A DNA stretch of 11,146 nt from Bacillota bacterium (GTDB taxonomy: Bacteria > Bacillota > UBA4882 > JAAYXC01). Within the stretch, counting starts at the first letter, position 1. The number at the start of each line of letters is the position of its first letter. Shown in pieces: positions 1-5,988 of the stretch. Both the position numbers and the translations under genes were made by a program. The stretch is taken from assembly GCA_012516115.1 (NCBI GenBank), contig JAAYXC010000295.1, positions 1 to 11,146 on the forward strand, written 5' to 3'. The notes below the pieces were generated by a model. That model worked only from the letters and a program-made list of their open reading frames with translations, made no database searches and was not told the origin of the DNA.

Positions 1-107
1 GAATATATGCCCGATGGACCGGTAAAAGGCGGCAACGTCCTTTCGTATCCTGGATCGTCAAGGGGCTCGGGCTACGTTGAACCCGTGGGGAAATCGAGGA
101 GAGAAAA
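1..107. other. Left-edge intergenic or gene-tail sequence
   Basis: This stretch precedes the DUF559 gene. Frame 3 is open from the left edge to a TGA at 78-80 and could be the last codons of an upstream plus-strand gene; frame 2 closes at 22-24. Neither short tail is recognisable. I looked for riboswitch-like motifs because the stretch is GC-rich and could fold, but matched none. No clear -35/-10 pair is visible. A good Shine-Dalgarno (GAGGAGAG) lies just before the ATG at 108. Confidence 0.3.
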
Positions 108-572
108 ATGGCCTATTACCATGTGGAAAACAAAGCTGAACGGCTTCTGCGCCAGGAAATGATCCGACGAGGGCTTCGGTTTCGCCAAAGCGTGACCATC
201 GCCGGTCGCGAGATCGACTTTTACCTCCCGGAATGCTTCCTGGCCATAGAAGTCGATGGCTTCAGCCACCTGGCCGCCGACGTCCGCAAGCGCGACGCGG
301 ACAAGGAACGCTTGCTGGCCGAAGAGGGTATCGCCCTCCTGCGTTTGCGCAACGAGGAAGTCTTCGCCGATGTGCGGGCCTGTGTGGACCGCATCGTGGA
401 CTACGTCAGGGCCTGGCGCGATAAGGTGAGCACCGCCGAAACCACGGCCGGCGAAAACCCCCTCCGAAAGCAGCTTGAGGGCTGGCTGGCTCGGATGGAA
501 CGCGGAAAAAGCGCCGGCGATGGAAAAGGGAACTCCCCCCTGCCCCGCCAGGAGGTTGAGGAGGGGGATTAG
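108..572 (+). CDS. DUF559 domain protein (Vsr/restriction-endonuclease-like fold)
   Basis: A 154-residue protein with the pattern of the DUF559 family, which is related to very-short-patch-repair (Vsr) and other PD-(D/E)xK nucleases. Visible core: an N-terminal helix with E11, then REIDFYLPE (34-42), AIEVDG (46-51) with E48 and D50, a conserved H54, a D/K-rich helix (D63-K66), and GIALLRLRNEEV (74-85). D37, E48 and D50 would be the acidic metal-binding residues by analogy. The domain fills about residues 1-110; the last 45 residues are polar and low in complexity. The ATG at 108 is supported by GAGGAGAG about 5 nt upstream. The gene is convergent with the lytic transglycosylase gene and their stop codons overlap. 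No methylase or other restriction partner is nearby, so a restriction role is unsupported; nicking, repair or an unknown DNA role are equally open. Confidence 0.85.
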   Translation: MAYYHVENKAERLLRQEMIRRGLRFRQSVTIAGREIDFYLPECFLAIEVDGFSHLAADVRKRDADKERLLAEEGIALLRLRNEEVFADVRACVDRIVDYVRAWRDKVSTAETTAGENPLRKQLEGWLARMERGKSAGDGKGNSPLPRQEVEEGD

Positions 573-1252
573 GCCAGGACAAAAGGGTGGTCCTTCCCCG
601 TCCTCGCGGCCTCTTCTTCCGGGCGGCGTGCTTTCAGGCGCAGTTTGGCCTGGAGTTTTTCGATTCGCCAGAGATAACAAATGGTTTCCCGGATCCGCGG
701 TACCCGACCGAGCCTGGCCACGCGGGTGGGACCCGCGTTATAAGCGGCGAGGGCCAGATCGAGACGGCCGAATCTATTTTTTAATGCGATAAGGTAACGA
801 CACCCGCCGGCGATGTTCTGACGGATGTCATAAGGATCCGCCACCCCGATCCACGGCTGGAGACCCGGTGTGAGCTGCATGAGCCCTTGCGCCCCGCAAT
901 GCGAACGCGCCCGGGGGTTGAACGAAGACTCGGCGGCAATGATGCTTGCCACTAGGAGGGGATCGAGGCCATGCTGGAAATGGGCGGCCAGAACCGCGTC
1001 GACGATGGTCAGGACCTCCTCGGCTTTTAAGCGCCGATTATAATTCCGTACCAGCGACACGAGCAGTCCGACCACCGACCCGTCCTCCCTCGCCATCCAG
1101 CCTCTAATGGCCGGATAAGGATGGAGAACCGACCGCGCCACTTGAAAGGCCGAAGCAGGGCCTGGCCGGGAAAATCCCTTCCCCTGTACGCCTCCGAACC
1201 CCCCCAGGGCGACCAAGGAGAAAATATAAAAGGCGAGTACCTTTGGCCGCAT
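569..1252 (-). CDS. Secreted lytic transglycosylase (SLT domain)
   Basis: A 227-residue peptidoglycan lytic transglycosylase of the Slt70/MltC-like SLT family, which cleaves the MurNAc-GlcNAc bond and forms 1,6-anhydro-MurNAc. Residues 4-24 form a hydrophobic N-terminal segment after K4, fitting a signal peptide or anchor. The catalytic domain spans about 82-200: AAESSFNPRA (106-115) with probable catalytic E108, GAQGLMQLTP (120-129), and AAYNAGP (169-175). The C-terminal 30 residues are basic and charged. The ATG at 1252 is chosen because GGAGGG lies about 8 nt before it and the signal peptide follows at once; the frame stays open to 1321 but that extension has no ribosome site and overlaps the likely promoter. 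Typical of small stand-alone SLT proteins of spore-forming Firmicutes. Vegetative remodelling or a sporulation role cannot be separated from sequence. Confidence 0.9.
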   Translation of the reverse strand: MRPKVLAFYIFSLVALGGFGGVQGKGFSRPGPASAFQVARSVLHPYPAIRGWMAREDGSVVGLLVSLVRNYNRRLKAEEVLTIVDAVLAAHFQHGLDPLLVASIIAAESSFNPRARSHCGAQGLMQLTPGLQPWIGVADPYDIRQNIAGGCRYLIALKNRFGRLDLALAAYNAGPTRVARLGRVPRIRETICYLWRIEKLQAKLRLKARRPEEEAARTGKDHPFVLA

Positions 1253-1307
1253 TGGCTCTCCCTCCAGGAAACCCATTGGTATCACCAGCGATCTCCTGGC
1301 AAAGCAT

Positions 1308-1320
1308 TGCCAAATTGGCA
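1308..1320. promoter_or_regulatory. Perfect 13-bp palindrome TGCCAAATTGGCA (operator candidate)
   Basis: TGCCAA-A-TTGGCA is a perfect inverted repeat with one central base. It lies directly downstream of a TATAAA box on the minus strand, near the expected transcription start of the lytic transglycosylase gene and about 55 nt before its ATG. That is a classic repressor position. No regulator is encoded nearby and chance is possible for a site this short. Confidence 0.35.
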
Positions 1321-1325
1321 CAAAT

Positions 1326-1356
1326 TTTATACCCGCCTCTTACCGTCGATGCTCAA
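1326..1356 (-). promoter_or_regulatory. Possible sigma-A type promoter of the lytic transglycosylase gene
   Basis: On the minus strand TTGAGC (1356-1351) and TATAAA (1331-1326) are separated by 19 bp, slightly longer than the ideal 17. The -10 box matches the consensus at 5 of 6 positions; the -35 box is weaker. The -35 overlaps the stop codon of the UPF0180 gene, so the transglycosylase gene may have its own promoter as well as readthrough. Confidence 0.35.
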
Positions 1357-1628
1357 ACCGGCGTACGCGGTCCATCCCCTTGCAGGTTGAAGTGTTTGCG
1401 CAGATCGTAGAGAACCTCCTCCGGCTGGCGCCCGGTAACGTCCATGATGAAGGCATCCGTGGCCCGATGGGTCATGCCCATGGCGTTTTTATCGCGACCC
1501 GCGATGAGCACCGCATCCGCATCGGTCGGCCCTTCTTGCTTCAGATCGATTACCTCATAGCCTTCTTCCTGTAAAAACTGACGATAATTGGAAAGACCAA
1601 TGTCCAAAGCGATCTTTTTTCTGGCCAT
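1353..1628 (-). CDS. UPF0180 (YkuS-like) family protein
   Basis: A 91-residue protein matching the UPF0180 family (B. subtilis YkuS and relatives), whose function is unknown. Visible signatures: MARKKIALDIGLSNYRQFLQ at the N-terminus, EEGYEVIDL (21-29), a variable acidic loop, DAVLIAGRDKNAMGM (38-52), and TGRQPEEVLYDLRKHF (65-80). The length is normal for the family. Two in-frame ATGs lie 6 nt apart; the second (1628) is chosen because the AAGGGGG ribosome site is 7 nt before it but only 1 nt before the first (1634), and because it matches the family N-terminus. It starts 44 nt after the phosphoribosyltransferase stop on the same strand, so the two are probably co-transcribed. No catalytic motif, signal peptide or membrane segment is visible; small and soluble. 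Confidence 0.88.
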   Translation of the reverse strand: MARKKIALDIGLSNYRQFLQEEGYEVIDLKQEGPTDADAVLIAGRDKNAMGMTHRATDAFIMDVTGRQPEEVLYDLRKHFNLQGDGPRTPV

Positions 1629-1672
1629 CGCCATACCCCCTTCTTTAGGTATTATGGAGAACGGGGGTAAGG

Positions 1673-2317
1673 CTATACACGATAGAGATCCAGAAGCCGG
1701 ACCACCTCCTCTTCCTCTACCTGGTCGAACCGTTCGTAAAACTCGCCCACGGCCCAGAAGTAAGGGGGTAAATGGAGAACGATCAGGCGGTCGACTTCGC
1801 TGGCCAGCTCATACCGAACTTCCTGAGGCGCCACCGGCGCCGCCACCCACACGGCCGCCGCGCCGGCCCCGCGCAAGGCGTGTACGGCGGCACGAACCGT
1901 ATAACCGGTGGCGATGCCGTCATCGACGACGATGACTTCTTTCTCCCGCCAGCAGGGAAGCGGTCTCCCCCGTCGAAACCGTTCGGTCAGTCTGACGGCC
2001 TCGGCAGCCTGGCGACGGGTTTCGGCCTCTATGTAACTCTGGGGAACCCCGGCCCGCCGGATTAACTCTTCGTTTAGAAGCGTCGTCCCATCCCAGGCCA
2101 CCGCGCCGATGGCCACCTCCGGCTGGCCGGGCGCGCCGATCTTCCGCGCCACCAAAACCTCGAGCGGGAGTCCGATGGTCGCGGCGACCTCGGCCCCCAC
2201 CACCACTCCACCCCGGGGAAGGGCCCCGATGACACGCGGCTTTTCGGTCGAGGGCGGTTCCTTCCGCAGGGCTTCGGCCAGCCGCCTCCCGGCCTCGATG
2301 CGATCGGCGAAGAACAT
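1673..2317 (-). CDS. Stand-alone phosphoribosyltransferase family protein
   Basis: A 214-residue protein with a type I phosphoribosyltransferase (PRTase) fold. The PRPP-binding signature is clear: VIVVDDGIATGYT at 128-140, with the paired acidic residues and the T/G loop. Upstream, VIGALPRGGVVVGAEVA (about 29-45) provides the pyrophosphate-binding loop, followed by VLVARKIGAPGQPEVAIGAV, a signature of the family often annotated only as phosphoribosyltransferase, seen alone or fused to hydrolases. The substrate cannot be read from sequence; it is not an obvious Apt, Hpt, Upp or PyrE. The ATG at 2317 is preferred to the in-frame ATG at 2326 because GAGGTGAG lies between them, 5 nt before the chosen start, and MFFADRIEAGRRLA matches the usual start. 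A hairpin (2336-2361) lies just upstream of the ribosome site. It leads into the UPF0180 gene. Confidence 0.9.
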   Translation of the reverse strand: MFFADRIEAGRRLAEALRKEPPSTEKPRVIGALPRGGVVVGAEVAATIGLPLEVLVARKIGAPGQPEVAIGAVAWDGTTLLNEELIRRAGVPQSYIEAETRRQAAEAVRLTERFRRGRPLPCWREKEVIVVDDGIATGYTVRAAVHALRGAGAAAVWVAAPVAPQEVRYELASEVDRLIVLHLPPYFWAVGEFYERFDQVEEEEVVRLLDLYRV

Positions 2318-2335
2318 CGATCTCACCTCATACCG

Positions 2336-2361
2336 GTTCTCCCCGGCATACTCCGGAGAAC
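2336..2361 (-). promoter_or_regulatory. Hairpin in the leader of the phosphoribosyltransferase gene
   Basis: GTTCTCC and GGAGAAC form a perfect 7-bp stem around a 12-nt loop. It ends about 7 nt upstream of the GAGGTGAG ribosome site, so it could affect translation or mRNA stability. There is no T-tract, so it is not a terminator. Confidence 0.3.
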
Positions 2362-2440
2362 GAAGACCAAGATATCTTTATTATTTTGTTCCGGCCGGCC
2401 AATCTCTTCCTCACACCCGGTCTGTCCAAAGCGGCCCTTT

Positions 2441-2465
2441 GAGGCCAAGAGGCCAACGAGGCCAG
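2441..2465. repeat. Three consecutive GAGGCCA units
   Basis: GAGGCCAA, GAGGCCAAC and GAGGCCAG follow one another directly. They lie just upstream of the AT-rich promoter-like element, where binding sites for a regulator would be placed. The array is too short to exclude replication slippage or chance. Confidence 0.4.
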
Positions 2466-2485
2466 GAGACGAATTTATATTACAA

Positions 2486-2515
2486 TTAACACTTGTGTCT
2501 CGTATATGATATATT
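2486..2515 (+). promoter_or_regulatory. Sigma-A type promoter candidate facing the dehydrogenase remnant
   Basis: TTAACA (2486-2491, 5 of 6 to TTGACA) and TATATT (2510-2515, 5 of 6 to TATAAT) are separated by 18 bp, within a markedly AT-rich 60-bp stretch in an otherwise GC-rich window. Transcription would start near 2522 and give a leader of about 280 nt before the dehydrogenase reading frame. Confidence 0.5.
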
Positions 2516-2643
2516 TTAAACAACATCTTTTACCTGGAAAGCCGGCCATGGCCTCTTTACCCCTGGCAGTCATCACCGACACTTTCAAGGTGTATGAAAG
2601 ATCTTCTTACAGATCGATCTCCGCGCGGGTTTCTTCGGCGCCG

Positions 2644-2667
2644 CTTCATTCCCCATGGAGAATGAAG
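2644..2667. repeat. Perfect 8-bp inverted repeat with 8-nt loop
   Basis: CTTCATTC and GAATGAAG flank the loop CCCATGGA. It lies in the putative leader between the AT-rich promoter and the dehydrogenase remnant. No T-tract follows on either strand, so it is not an intrinsic terminator. It may be an RNA structure element or a protein-binding site. Confidence 0.4.
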
Positions 2668-2802
2668 GCCCTAACACCTCTGAGTCCCCCTGGTACTTTT
2701 GGTGGGGTAAGTCAATTCCCATCTGGCACCAATGCACCAATGGATCAATTTGAGACCGGCCTTGAGACCGAGACAATTATCGGAAGAATCGGGTGATGTA
2801 GA

Positions 2803-3160
2803 ATGTCCTTTGTGCATGGAAGCGGAGCTAGCCCATCCCAGGAAGGTGTAGAAAAATGCCCCGGGTGCCTCGCCGGACGGCGGGCCCTGATCGCGGGATC
2901 GACACGGGGCATCGGCCTCGGTCTGGCCGAACGCTTCCTGCGTGAAGGGGCCCGGGTGGCGATCAATTCCGAAACCGACGATGATGATGCGGCGGCGGCC
3001 CGCGCGCGGTTGCAGACATACGGGGCCACGACCACGTACATCGCAGCGGATGTCTCGGTAAGCCACGAGGCCGCACGGCTGGTGGAGGCGGCCGTTTCCT
3101 GCCTGGGAGGTCTCGATCTGCTATGGACAACTCATCGTGGTGGACGGTGGGACTTACTGA
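2803..3160 (+). pseudogene. Short-chain dehydrogenase/reductase remnant with internal deletion
   Basis: The first 107 residues of the 2803 frame are the N-terminal half of a short-chain dehydrogenase (SDR): AGSTRGIGLGLAERF (31-45) is the TGxxxGxG cofactor loop, RVAINSE (51-57) the end of strand 2, AADVS (81-85) the acidic motif, and GLDLL (103-107) leads to the position where NNAG should follow. The frame instead runs into 13 unrelated residues and stops at 3163-3165. In the +1 frame, 3125-3160 reads GQLIVVDGGTY-stop, the typical C-terminus of the same family. So about 130 central codons, including the Ser-Tyr-Lys catalytic residues, are missing and the tail is out of frame. The start is also doubtful: ATG 2803 has a weak ribosome site, while AGGAAGGTG precedes an ATG at 2856 that is out of frame with the domain. 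The product cannot be an active enzyme. Confidence 0.88.
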
Positions 3161-3261
3161 AGTAGCGGCTTGGCACCTTTATTTCTTCCAACCACGGTCC
3201 CGTTTTTCTCTCCGCCGGTAGCCCCGCATAGGGGGCGCGCGACGCCTCGAACGAGGGGCTC
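3161..3261. other. Convergent intergenic region with a possible weak terminator
   Basis: Lies between the dehydrogenase remnant (plus) and the DUF1877 gene (minus). AGCCCC (3220-3225) can pair with GGGGCT (3255-3260), followed on the plus strand by CTTAATTAAT; an inner GCCCC/GGGGC hairpin competes with it. Neither strand has a proper T-tract directly after a stem, so termination here is only a guess. Confidence 0.25.
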
Positions 3262-3768
3262 TTAATTAATATAAACCAAGAGGGCATCGCCTGCGGCGGC
3301 GGCCCCGGCGATGAACTCACGCAATTGCTCGAAGTATTCCAGGAGGTATCCTAGCGTATCGTCCTCTGTCAACGGGCGATCCCAAACGAGGGGGTAGATG
3401 CCGGCCTCCATCATGGCCTGCGAGTCGAACCGTGCCCGTAATGTCGCGGCATCGATCCCGGCGAGCGCCTCGGCTATGGCCCTTACCTCTTTGGCGGAAA
3501 AGCCGCGCGCCGGACCATAGCCGACGTCTTCATCCCCGACCGCCGTGCCCCCGTTCACGAGAAAGCCGAGCGGGGACTCTCCCTCCCATGCGCTGCCCGT
3601 AAGTAGGTAATGGATACCATGCCACACCTTGTCAATCTCCAGATCGCGAAAGGGACCATCCCCCTTCGGTGGGTTCTCGTAAAGATAACTTGTGATCTCA
3701 TGGGGCGCTTCAAAGAGGCGCTGGCGATCCGCCTCACTGAGCCGGCGGAGGTTCCCGATCATGCTCAT
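3262..3768 (-). CDS. DUF1877 family protein
   Basis: A 168-residue full-length DUF1877 (YfbM-like) protein; the family function is unknown. Signatures in order: MSMIGNLRRLSEAD (1-14), LEIDKVWHGIHYLLTG (43-58), WEGESPLGFLVNGG (61-74), GDEDVGYGPARGFSAKEV (78-95), IYPLVWDR (124-131), EDDTLGYLLEYFEQLREF (135-152) and the C-terminal LLVYIN. The ATG at 3768 is chosen because GAGGAGG lies 8 nt before it and MSMIGN is the normal family start; the frame is open upstream to 3807 without support. It is soluble, acidic and monocistronic. Neighbours give no functional hint: a dead dehydrogenase on one side and a terminator-like hairpin of the bactofilin operon on the other. Such genes are scattered among bacteria and often sit in accessory regions. 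Confidence 0.92.
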   Translation of the reverse strand: MSMIGNLRRLSEADRQRLFEAPHEITSYLYENPPKGDGPFRDLEIDKVWHGIHYLLTGSAWEGESPLGFLVNGGTAVGDEDVGYGPARGFSAKEVRAIAEALAGIDAATLRARFDSQAMMEAGIYPLVWDRPLTEDDTLGYLLEYFEQLREFIAGAAAAGDALLVYIN

Positions 3769-4006
3769 CTCTTTTGCCTCCTCACCCCGTGTTTTACTCA
3801 TCATCACGGTAGCAGGCCGATTCTCATGGGGACTTCCCCCGGGTGCCCACCGCCCGGATGGGCAGTGGAAACGCGAAAAAAGACGTGGAATCTTCCGGCG
3901 CTGATGGGTCTTCCCCCGGCGGTCGGCCAGCTTTTACCACGTCTCTCCCTTTATATGGAAGCATATAAAAACACGGATACTGGCGGCCTGAAAGGCCGCG
4001 GCGATC
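3769..4006. other. Intergenic region between the bactofilin and DUF1877 genes
   Basis: About 240 bp. It contains the hairpin just after the bactofilin stop (listed separately) and a second small CCGGG/CCCGG hairpin near 3840-3857. I find no convincing promoter for the DUF1877 gene and no small gene with a ribosome site. Confidence 0.4.
3963..3999 (-). terminator. Hairpin after the bactofilin gene, weak intrinsic terminator
   Basis: GCGGCCT and AGGCCGC form a perfect 7-bp GC-rich stem with a 3-nt loop (3983-3999), 7 nt past the bactofilin stop codon. On the minus strand a TTTTT run (near 3966-3971) follows after about 11 nt, further than in a standard intrinsic terminator. It may instead be a 3' stabilising hairpin or a Rho-assisted stop for the long minus-strand gene run. 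Confidence 0.4.
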
Positions 4007-4402
4007 TCATTTTTTCTCCGGCGGTGTTTCAACCTTGAGCGCTTTGCCCCGCTCTTTCAGGTCGCCCCGCGGCATGGCCTCGCAATTGCCGTGGAAGAAA
4101 GCGCCTTCCTCCACCACCAGAAGGGCCATCTTGATCTCGCCCTGGACGTTGGCCGTGGGGAGCAACTCCAACTTGCCCCGGGCCTCGATTTTACCCTGGA
4201 GACCACCGGCGATGATCACGTTCTTGGCCGTGATGGTGCCTTGGACAAAACCTCCTTCCCCGATCATTACATCCCCGGCGGTGGAGAGATCCCCTTCGAA
4301 ACGACCGTCGATGCGGATCGTCCCCTCACCCTCCAGCGTCCCGCGAAAAAGAGCGTCCTTACCGATGACCGTAGATACCCGGTCGAAGTCTTTACCGGCC
4401 AT
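4007..4402 (-). CDS. Bactofilin (polymer-forming cytoskeletal protein)
   Basis: A 131-residue bactofilin. These proteins form a right-handed beta-helix and polymerise without nucleotide, making filaments at the inner face of the membrane that position wall enzymes or chromosome-segregation factors. The core at about 10-105 shows the repeating beta-helix pattern: STVIGKDALFRGTLEGEG (10-27), IRIDGRFEGDLSTAGDVMIG (29-48), GTITAKNVIIAGGLQGKIEA (55-74), LELLPTANVQGEI (78-90). The C-terminal 25 residues are charged and probably disordered. There is no membrane segment. The ATG at 4402 has GGGGGGAG about 4 nt upstream. It follows the M23 peptidase gene by 37 nt in one transcription direction, a bactofilin/M23 pairing also known from proteobacteria, where the peptidase is a bactofilin client. 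Length is normal for small Firmicute bactofilins. Confidence 0.93.
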   Translation of the reverse strand: MAGKDFDRVSTVIGKDALFRGTLEGEGTIRIDGRFEGDLSTAGDVMIGEGGFVQGTITAKNVIIAGGLQGKIEARGKLELLPTANVQGEIKMALLVVEEGAFFHGNCEAMPRGDLKERGKALKVETPPEKK

Positions 4403-4439
4403 GCCTCTCCCCCCTGGTTTCTCGCGTACATTTTATATC

Positions 4440-5390
4440 TCACCAAAGATAATTAGCCGGATTGATCGCCTTCCCGTTTACCCGTATTTCATAATGGAGA
4501 TGGGGCGCCGTGCTCCGGCCGCTACTGCCGGAACGGGCAATGATCTGACCTTTGGTGACCCTCTGACCGGTTTTCACCAGAAGCCGCGAATTATGTCCGT
4601 AAAGGGTCTGGTATCCGTAGCCATGATCGATGCGGACGGTAAGGCCATAACCGCTCCGCCACCCGGCCTCGACGACCACACCGTGGGCCGCGGCCCGCAC
4701 CGGCGTACCGATGGGAACGGCCAGGTCCAGACCCTTGTGCAGCGTGTTCCGACCGTTAAACGGGTCGCGACGGTACCCAAACCTCGAAGTGAGACGTCCA
4801 CGGACCGGCCAGATGCTCGGTGTGTGATCCAGCAGCCGCTCGTAGGCCAGGAGTTCTTTGTGGAGGCGCTCCGCTTCTTCCGTCCTTCGGGTTATCTCCT
4901 CACCCAGGGAAGCGGTTTGCAGGGTTAAAGTGGCCAGGAGGGAGACTTGTCCGTCGTCGGTCACCTTGACCGGGGTGGGCAGACGGTAGAGGGGAGGATG
5001 GTAGTTACCACTCCGGCTGGAAAGACGTAGCGGGGGGGATTTCTTTTGAATCTCCCGGTAGGTCCGATCGATACCCGTTACGGTCTTTATGTAACGATTA
5101 AGAAGTTGCTCGATCTCTTTGGCCCGCTGCAAGGCCGGCTTGATCTGGTGGTTTTCGCGCCGCAAACGGGTATTATCCGCTTTTAGCTTGACGATGTTAA
5201 GCCGGGAATGCGGGTAATACCAGGCGCTATAGCCGAGGAAAAAGCCCAGGGCCAGAAGGGTAACCCAGGATAGGATCACCCCCAGCCAGGGGATATACAC
5301 CCGACGAATGGCTCCGCGTTTGGGAACGATCATAACGGTAAAACCCCACCGGCCGATGGCCGTAAGGCTTCGCCGTAACCAGCGTCCCAC
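4440..5390 (-). CDS. Membrane-anchored M23 (LytM-type) metallopeptidase
   Basis: A 316-residue M23 peptidase, a zinc enzyme that cuts peptide cross-links in peptidoglycan. A short basic cytoplasmic N-terminus is followed by one membrane segment (about 34-58), then a coiled-coil-like charged region (62-115), a second helical stretch (155-188), and the catalytic domain (192-316). Zinc ligands are intact: H218 and D222 in HKGLDL, and H299 in HLHYE (297-301), with H266 in LYGHN as a further active-site histidine; so it should be active rather than a degenerate EnvC-like activator. The start is a GTG at 5390, supported by AGGAGGT 7 nt upstream. It sits between DUF4446 and bactofilin genes with gaps of about 35 nt. 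A likely role is localised wall remodelling outside the membrane, possibly positioned by the neighbouring bactofilin through the cytoplasmic tail; that link is inferred from the neighbourhood. Confidence 0.93.
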   Translation of the reverse strand: MGRWLRRSLTAIGRWGFTVMIVPKRGAIRRVYIPWLGVILSWVTLLALGFFLGYSAWYYPHSRLNIVKLKADNTRLRRENHQIKPALQRAKEIEQLLNRYIKTVTGIDRTYREIQKKSPPLRLSSRSGNYHPPLYRLPTPVKVTDDGQVSLLATLTLQTASLGEEITRRTEEAERLHKELLAYERLLDHTPSIWPVRGRLTSRFGYRRDPFNGRNTLHKGLDLAVPIGTPVRAAAHGVVVEAGWRSGYGLTVRIDHGYGYQTLYGHNSRLLVKTGQRVTKGQIIARSGSSGRSTAPHLHYEIRVNGKAINPANYLW

Positions 5391-5423
5391 CGGTCCAACC
5401 TCCTGTCGGGAAAACAGTGGAAA

Positions 5424-5978
5424 TTATAAATTCTCCTCTGTGGCTGCGAATTCCTGCTTCCGGGCTTCTTTTTTTCCAAAGGCCATGCGGAGGGCGCGCT
5501 TCTCCTCTTCGGAAAGAGGTTGACGGGCCTGGCCCCGTTCGACCTCTTTGGCAAAGCAACGCGATTCGTCCCGACCATAGATGCTGGTCAGGATCACTCC
5601 GTCGCCGTTTTCGTCGAGGAGGACCAGGGTAAAACTCTGGTCGCCTCCCTGGTCTTTAAAGGCGCGATAACGTTCCAGTGCCCACCGCTGAAAATAAAAG
5701 CGCGCCCTGGTCCTGACTTCTTCCATCTCGTTCTCTAAACCGGTGACCCGCTGGGTCAAGCTCTGGGTGGCCTGTCCCAAATATACAAGCATCTTCTCCA
5801 GTTCATTTTCTCCTTCTCGCCGGGAAAGGGCGGCCCGGTAAAGCCGGTGGAGCGTTCGGAGGCGCAGGACGGCGATGATAAAGGCCGCGGTCACCGCCAG
5901 GGTGAACAAGAACACCGCCGAAAGTAAAACGGCCTGATGAGAGAGGAGAAACCGGGTATAATCCTCGAGTAAGCTCAT
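5424..5978 (-). CDS. DUF4446 family membrane protein
   Basis: A 184-residue protein of the DUF4446 family, found in spore-forming Firmicutes, usually beside parAB; function unknown. One membrane helix lies at about 17-41, followed by a coiled-coil-like charged region (45-95) and a small conserved domain (about 95-165) with GGDQSFTLVLLDENGDGVIL (111-130), TSIYGRDESRCFAKEV (131-146) and PLSEEEKRAL (154-163), typical of the family. The ATG at 5978 is preceded by GGAGGTAA, whose TAA is the larC stop codon, so translation of the two is probably coupled; the spacing of about 10 nt is long but usable. The C-terminal tail is charged. The domain is predicted to face the cytoplasm or the outside; topology is not certain. 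The constant neighbourhood suggests a role tied to segregation or wall synthesis, but no mechanism can be read. Confidence 0.9.
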   Translation of the reverse strand: MSLLEDYTRFLLSHQAVLLSAVFLFTLAVTAAFIIAVLRLRTLHRLYRAALSRREGENELEKMLVYLGQATQSLTQRVTGLENEMEEVRTRARFYFQRWALERYRAFKDQGGDQSFTLVLLDENGDGVILTSIYGRDESRCFAKEVERGQARQPLSEEEKRALRMAFGKKEARKQEFAATEENL

Positions 5979-5988
5979 TGCCGGACCC

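Larger units (their letters stand above)
2318..2802. other. 485-bp region without a convincing gene
   Basis: This gap lies between the divergent phosphoribosyltransferase gene and the dehydrogenase remnant. It holds the leader hairpin above, three GAGGCCA units, an AT-rich promoter-like element, and several inverted repeats. Open frames of 60-130 codons exist on both strands but have no ribosome site, no recognisable motif, and low-complexity composition. It may be a long structured leader or decayed coding sequence; I cannot tell which. Confidence 0.5.

Noticed and set aside
1..107. Riboswitch or other structured RNA upstream of the DUF559 gene
   Set aside because: The sequence can fold but I could not match conserved cores of cyclic-dinucleotide, SAM, fluoride, purine or similar riboswitches.
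520..572. Intrinsic terminator at the end of the DUF559 gene
   Set aside because: TCCCCC and GGGGGA can pair, but the loop is long and only TT follows, so it does not meet the usual pattern.
108..572. A restriction-modification or defence system around the DUF559 protein
   Set aside because: No methyltransferase, helicase or other defence gene is in the window; the fold alone does not support it.
2506..2796. A 96-codon plus-strand gene in the gap before the dehydrogenase remnant
   Set aside because: Its ATG overlaps the promoter-like AT-rich element, it has no ribosome site, and the translation has no recognisable pattern. A decayed gene is possible but not supported.
2671..3066. A 131-codon minus-strand open frame
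   Set aside because: Half of it is antisense to the well-preserved dehydrogenase N-terminus and the rest has no motif or ribosome site.
3610..4038. A 142-codon plus-strand gene
   Set aside because: It overlaps the DUF1877 gene on the other strand and the bactofilin 3' end, with no ribosome site or motif.
4035..4928. Open frame of 297 codons on the plus strand
   Set aside because: It is antisense to the bactofilin and M23 genes, whose motifs are unmistakable. It has no ribosome site and a Pro/Ser/Arg-rich composition expected from reading GC-rich genes backwards.
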